DNA of 64,000 nt, taken from NCBI GenBank assembly GCA_033239005.1, contig BSQZ01000103.1:1488501-1552500 (forward strand), in the 5' to 3' direction. Origin of the DNA: Lamellibrachia satsuma. Its lineage: Eukaryota > Annelida > Polychaeta > Sabellida > Siboglinidae. Position 1 is the stretch's first letter, and each line of letters begins with the position of its first letter. Shown one piece after another: positions 59,965 to 64,000 of the stretch. The notes beneath the pieces are model-generated. The model saw nothing but the letters and a program-made list of their open reading frames with translations, was not told the DNA's origin and ran no database searches. Made by a program: the position numbers and the translations under genes.

Positions 59965-60297
59965 CTTCCTATTTTCAGATAGTTTGTCTTCGCATGTTAG
60001 ATGGTTTGCCTTGCTGTCTTAACATAGTTTGTCTTGGCATGTTAGATGGTTTGCCTTGCTGTCTTAACATAGTTTGTCTTGGCATGTTAGATGGTTTGCC
60101 TTGCTGTCTTAAGATAGTTTGTCTTTTCATTTTATGATGGGTTGTCTTGCTATCTTAAGACAGTTTGTCTTGCCAAGTTTAGATGGGTTGTCTTGCTATC
60201 TTAAGATAGTTTGTCTTGCCAAGTTTAGATGGGTTGTCTTGCTATCTTAAGATAGTTTGTATTATAATTTTGTGATGGTTTGTCTTGCTATTTTCAG
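59965..60297. repeat. 45-bp minisatellite ending in a splice acceptor
   Basis: Units of TAGTTTGTCTTGGCATGTTA followed by GATGGTTTGCCTTGCTGTCT and TAACA, later shortened (TTGCTATCTTAAGATAGTTT). The first copy (CCTATTTTCAGATAGTTTGT) and the last (GCTATTTTCAGAAAGTTTGT) carry a full acceptor. In the copies between, the AG is preceded by TTA. The last copy is the acceptor of the exon at 60298. Confidence 0.88.
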
Positions 60298-60357
60298 AAA
60301 GTTTGTCATTCAGCGAGTCTGTCTACACCATCAGATCTCTGTCATCACCAAGTTCAG
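60298..60357 (+). CDS. TIR-domain protein, second exon (Ser-rich, 60 nt)
   Basis: Acceptor TTGCTATTTTCAG and donor TTCAG/GTAAAT enclose 60 nt with phase 1 at both ends. In the frame continued from the TIR exon it encodes ESLSFSESVYTIRSLSSPSS, then a split Gly codon. It has no domain and is probably a linker. The exon is supported by strong splice sites and frame agreement, but it is short. Its 5' edge consists of minisatellite sequence. Confidence 0.55.
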
Positions 60358-60386
60358 GTAAATCTACTTATGACATCATATTGTGT

Positions 60387-60668
60387 GGGCGGCACCGTGC
60401 AGTAGCTCAGCGATTAGAACAATGGATTGTCAATCTAGAGGACCAGGACTCAAGTCCACTGACTGCCATTTTGAAACTAGGACAATTTCGTTGGTTCCTT
60501 CTACCAGGGGAAGTAAAAGATCCCACGCAGGGCAACCTACTGTGGCGCCATCTCTCAACCACATGAGTCCTGGCAGAATTTCCCATAGCCTCGATTATCC
60601 AGGCTCTGTGCTGTGGCGGTACCGTTTGTCCCACACATGTTCGCCTGGATGCAGAATGGGGTTTTCAT
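60387..60668 (+). mobile_element. tRNA-derived SINE
   Basis: GTAGCTCAGCGATTAGAAC (A box), a GGATTGTCAATC loop with GTC, and GGACTCAAGTCC (B box). A body follows with AGGACAATTTCGTTGG, ending around GGATGCAGAATGGGGTTTTC. It lies in the second intron of the TIR gene in the sense orientation. The CAATTTCGTT piece is shared with the SINE at 5924, but the remaining body differs. Confidence 0.8.
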
Positions 60669-61321
60669 TGTGACAGAAGTTATGTATGCGAACAGATTCA
60701 GATACTTAAGTAGCTAATTATGATCTCATCCGGGCATTTGACAAATTCATAAAATAAGAGTTAACTTTTATCAGTTTATACGATGCAGTTCGACTTAACT
60801 TTAAACTTAGATTATATTGACACAGCTGTCCAACTGAAAAGTTAAATCAGGCAACAAAATGTTTAGTGTAGCATCTCGATAATGACGCTGATTGGCTGCT
60901 GGCACTTCACGGGAACGCCTACACAAAATGGAGTGGTGACAGTGGGTTACAACGAGACCACGCCTCTTTCAGAATCAGATATAATTTATTCAGCATCTAG
61001 ACTCTGTTCTCAGGGAATTCACAAAGTCGAGCGAGCGTCAGATAAACAAGATAACGTGCCCACTATCTCACAAGAGGACATGACTGCATGAATGACATAA
61101 TATTGTGACTGCATATCCTAGAAGTTGTCTCCATGTCACGCAGTTGTACTTGTATTCAGTGAAGTTCAGGATGTGCCAGAATCCTTTGGCTCAGTCACTG
61201 TCTCTCATCATCTGAAGCAGGATGGTGCATAACAAATAGATTTTCTATTGTGATTATTGAACACAGTGTGAATACATGTTTAAAAATAAAATTGACAATT
61301 TTAGGAAAAATTTGAGGATTC

Positions 61322-61396
61322 TCCATAAGCCAATGGCTTCTAAGCCCACTTGTCATAGATCTGGAACTTGATGCTTTCGATGGCAATCTTGTTAAG
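61322..61396 (+). mobile_element. LINE 3' tail fragment
   Basis: CATAAGCCAATGGCTTCTAA, then ATCTGGAACTTGATG and GATGGCAATCTTGTTAAGTC match, in reverse orientation, the 3' end of the LINE fragment 62428-62965. Only the last 75 bp are present. Confidence 0.75.
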
Positions 61397-62093
61397 TCAT
61401 TCAGCCATTCAGTAGGTGTGTGTCCGTGTGTGTCCGTGTGTGTCCGTGTGTGTATGTGTAGGGGGCCCTACACCTGTTAATGTGGCACAGCTGGTTTGGG
61501 GAAAATTATTCAGATTGATGTCATAATGATGCATATGACTGTACATAACGATCATTTGTCATGCTACCAGTGTGATTGTAAGTCATGCCAGTTGCTGGAT
61601 GTAGAAATATCTAATGTAACATGATATGTTGCAGTATTAATGTGCATTCAATAGATAAACGTCTGCTTTTGCAGAGAAGTTATCAGCAAACAGGTTATAC
61701 TGCTGTACTCTTGGCTGATAATTTCTGCCCGAAAGCAGACATTTATTTATTGACGGCGCATTAATATTCCATCCTATCGTCATGTTTGATGTTACAGATG
61801 ATATTTTTTGTAATTTGAGTTGGATATATATATATAAATATTATGCAAACAATACTAAGCATACAAATACTGTTACCTATTGTAAGGGAGTACAAGGTTA
61901 CTTTGTAGTATGTGTACTTGTTATAAACAATATCTACTGCACTAGTTAATAGCCATCTTGCCTATAGTAACTCACTGCAAAACAACATTGCTAAAAGAGA
62001 TCTCCAATGTGTACAAAATTGTCTTGCATAGACCTAGTTTTTTTTAAATTGCATTTCTACCCTGTTTGATTCTATGTATGTAACTGTGTGTAG

Positions 62094-62212
62094 GGTTTAT
62101 GAATGGCCAAGTATTGGTGGCACAGTGCGCCAGTATAGATGGTTTCTGCAAGCCACATCTTCTGTTTGACCACGAGGAGATCCCAGACCCACTCACTGCC
62201 CATGACGTCGCT
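62094..62212 (+). CDS. TIR-domain protein, candidate third exon
   Basis: Acceptor TAACTGTGTGTAG and donor GCT/GTGAGT enclose 119 nt. Entered in phase 1 it reads GFMNGQVLVAQCASIDGFCK, then PHLLFDHEEIPDPLTAHDVA, with no stop, and exits in phase 0. I do not recognise the segment. A competing frame (VYEWPSIGGTVRQYRWFLQA) stops early. The polypyrimidine tract is weak. Support comes mainly from the frame agreeing with the two exons upstream and a good donor. If real, the gene continues right of 62212 and probably leaves the window. Confidence 0.4.
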
Positions 62213-62427
62213 GTGAGTCATACTTTGTACTGTGCCAAAATACAGTATGTCTTGTCGTATTCATTGTCATGCTCAAGCCCGTGATGTATGTACGATGTAT
62301 ACTGTATTTGACCTATTAAGTATACATGCCCTAATTAGTGTACACCCGTTTTAATCAGCAGGATCCATAATTATTGTAATTTAGCTAGTGTGGAACAACT
62401 GAAAAGTGTCGTCATCTGGTGTTAAAC

Positions 62428-62965
62428 AGTTTAACAAGATTTAACAAGATTGCCATCTCAAACAACAAGTTCCAGATGGCAAGTGGACAAGGAAGCCATT
62501 GGCTTATCGAGAGTCCAACAATTTTCTCATCTATGTGTAGCCCGCCCTTATCAGATATCTGTCAATTCTATTTTTAAACATATTCACACTACTAGCATTA
62601 ACACAATCATTTGGCAGTTTGTTCCATTCATTTATCACCCTCTGTGAGAATGAGTACTTTCTCATGTCCAACCTACACTGCTCCTAAACTAATGCTGCTT
62701 TGTGTCCTCTGGTTCTACTGCCTTCTTTAAGTTTGAAGAACATATTCCTATCAACATCCTCATAACCGTTCACTATTTTAAACACTTCTATTTGGTCTCC
62801 TCTTAGTCTCCTGGTCTCTAGTGTTGTCAAACCACATTGTAATAAGCGACTTTCGTAACTAAGGTCACTTAATTCTGGAATCATTTTAGTTGCTCTTCGT
62901 TGTATTCTTTCTAGCTTATCTATGTCTTTTTTATGTTGACGCCACTTTTCAGTTGTTCTACACTA
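62428..62965 (-). mobile_element. CR1/L2-like LINE 3' end
   Basis: The minus strand encodes IPELSDLSYESRLLQCGLTT, LETRRLRGDQIEVFKIVNGY and GSRTRGHKAALV. This is the last part of a LINE reverse transcriptase ORF (LSYExRLxxxGLxxLExRRxRGDxIExFKI is its hallmark). The 3' UTR follows to 62428, where the element ends in two copies of ATCTTGTTAA. It is the best preserved of the family's four fragments here (13678, 51741, 61322). Confidence 0.9.
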
Positions 62966-62969
62966 GTCA

Positions 62970-63725
62970 ACAAATAACACCGCTAGTGTTAAACAGTGAC
63001 CTTATTGTCTAGAGAAACACTATTTTTTGTATGCCTAGGTGATGGTTTTTATTTTTTCTAGTTTATGGATCCGCTGACCAAATTTTTGGGAATAAAAAAA
63101 GAAAAGTGGTTTGTTTATTTTTTAAATGTCCCATGATGATTTTTTTTTAATAATCTATTTTAAAAACAAATCTAATGTAGAAAAAACGAAATGTTCACAA
63201 ATATCGAATGGCAGAGAAGCACTGCGACACCGAAAATATATTCACAACGCCGGGAAATGCTGTTCACGGTAGCGCTATACCCCAGTACTATGCAGACAAC
63301 TCATTGTTCTCCGATTGTTTATACAAATGATCAGTCTCATGCAAAATTTATGTGAATAATGTTCTGTAGGAGAAGTGATTTTCATAGTCATGAAAGTTTC
63401 AAAACGAAATATAGACGGACTGTTTTCAGGCATAGCCATAGGCCCCGGGCTGCGTTGAAGGTGTGATGTGTTGCCAACATGGCGACATACATGTGTTTTG
63501 CGTTTTGTCGTGGCGATGCCATAATAAAAAGACAATTTCTTAGATGTGACAATGACAGTTCCCAAGTGTGTTAGGAGCATCGTGCCGCCTCTAACCAAAA
63601 TAAAGGCTATCACAGCCAATGAAAATTATGAAGCTAGTGTCAGACCTATCGTGGTTGAAAGCGGCATGCATGTGAAAACCGTCAACAATGTCACGTGACC
63701 ATTCGGATGAAGTGCTTCTCAAGTC
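62970..63725. other. No supported gene
   Basis: A 114-codon minus frame (63275-63619) and a short plus frame starting at the ATGGCGAC near 63479 show no clear domain. A single unit of the 14.9-kb CCAAT repeat type lies at about 63594-63622. Confidence 0.45.
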
Positions 63726-63730
63726 TCAAG

Positions 63731-63906
63731 TAACTATATTCCAAACAGCACAATCTTGAGCTAACGCAGGAGTTTGGACGAACGGCTTTTAGTGTCTCTT
63801 CCAAAAGACGCAGGCAATGTGGGGTGAACGAAATTGCCCAAGCTTCGAACTGCTGTTCTCTCGATCAACAGTCTGGTGCTCTAACTGATAGCCCACCACT
63901 CCCCAC
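63731..63906 (-). mobile_element. tRNA-Asp-like SINE, decayed copy
   Basis: Same family as 5924-6117: shared AACGCAGGAGTTTGGACNAA, TTTTAGTGTCTCTTCC, GGTGAACGAAATTGCCCAAG and a tRNA head with GTGGTGGGCTATCAGTTAGA. About 20 bp including the B box are deleted. Confidence 0.85.
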
Positions 63907-64000
63907 TAGGCATGATTCTACCAACTCATTAAAACATCACGATATTTCCATTGACATGCTCAGTTATGAGATAAATAATAAACTATTGTGAAGGTTGATA

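Noticed and set aside
62099..62170. The frame VYEWPSIGGTVRQYRWFLQA as the end of a second TIR domain
   Set aside because: The W-P ... W-F-L pattern is suggestive, but the TIR exon at 56968 already contains box 3, and this frame does not match the phase of the upstream exons.
63275..63619. Minus-strand 114-codon ORF, or a zinc-finger start on the plus strand at 63479
   Set aside because: The plus frame MATYMCFAFCRGD faintly recalls DNA-binding domains with an early C-x4-C, but it stops after about 30 codons and lacks the rest.

Overview
The window looks like animal nuclear DNA. It is AT-rich, gene-poor and intron-rich, with GT-AG splice signals, tRNA-derived SINEs, APE-type non-LTR retrotransposon pieces, TTAA-flanked inverted-repeat elements and many minisatellites and (TA)n tracts. 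The two recognisable genes (an acid-sphingomyelinase-like phosphodiesterase and a TIR-domain protein) fit an invertebrate such as a mollusc or another lophotrochozoan. That placement is a guess from overall style, because nothing in the window fixes the species.

Layout. 1-6 kb: the first two coding exons of a minus-strand secreted acid-sphingomyelinase-like phosphodiesterase. The signal-peptide exon is at 5652-5724 and the start of the metallophosphoesterase domain is at 2116-2247. The rest of the gene lies off the left edge. Its first intron holds an inverted minisatellite, a SINE and one copy of a duplicated block of about 620-760 bp. 5.8-7.3 kb: upstream palindromes, a SINE and a foldback element of about 830 bp. 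7.8-11.1 kb: weakly supported plus-strand exons and an unrecognised cysteine-rich ORF. 12-17 kb: local duplications, LINE scraps, a tandem array of inverted CCAAT boxes, and a snap-back element with a hammerhead-ribozyme-like core on the minus strand. 19-28 kb: minisatellites of 24, 31, 28 and 39 bp.

29-32.3 kb: a nearly complete but broken non-LTR retrotransposon (endonuclease plus reverse transcriptase). 34.2-37.7 kb: about 190 copies of an 18-bp repeat, open in several frames. 38.7-39.9 kb: a 39/41-bp array. 40-46.8 kb: LINE fragments, one of them swollen by a 43-bp minisatellite, an inverted-repeat-bounded segment with CTCF-like motifs, and a TTAA element. 47.3-48.9 kb: a 23-bp array. 50-56.4 kb: mostly empty, with a second TTAA element of 893 bp.

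57-62.2 kb: a plus-strand TIR-domain gene read here as three exons (56968-57561, 60298-60357, 62094-62212). All joins are phase 1, so one frame runs through. Its first splice donor is multiplied about 14 times in a 42-bp minisatellite, and the next acceptor sits at the edge of a second minisatellite. The right end carries LINE and SINE fragments.

The most striking points are the candidate hammerhead ribozyme, the splice-site minisatellites of the TIR gene, the inverted minisatellite, the CCAAT-box array and the sheer load of minisatellite DNA (roughly 10 kb of 64 kb). Only the two named genes have a functional reading, and they do not form a shared pathway that can be seen here.
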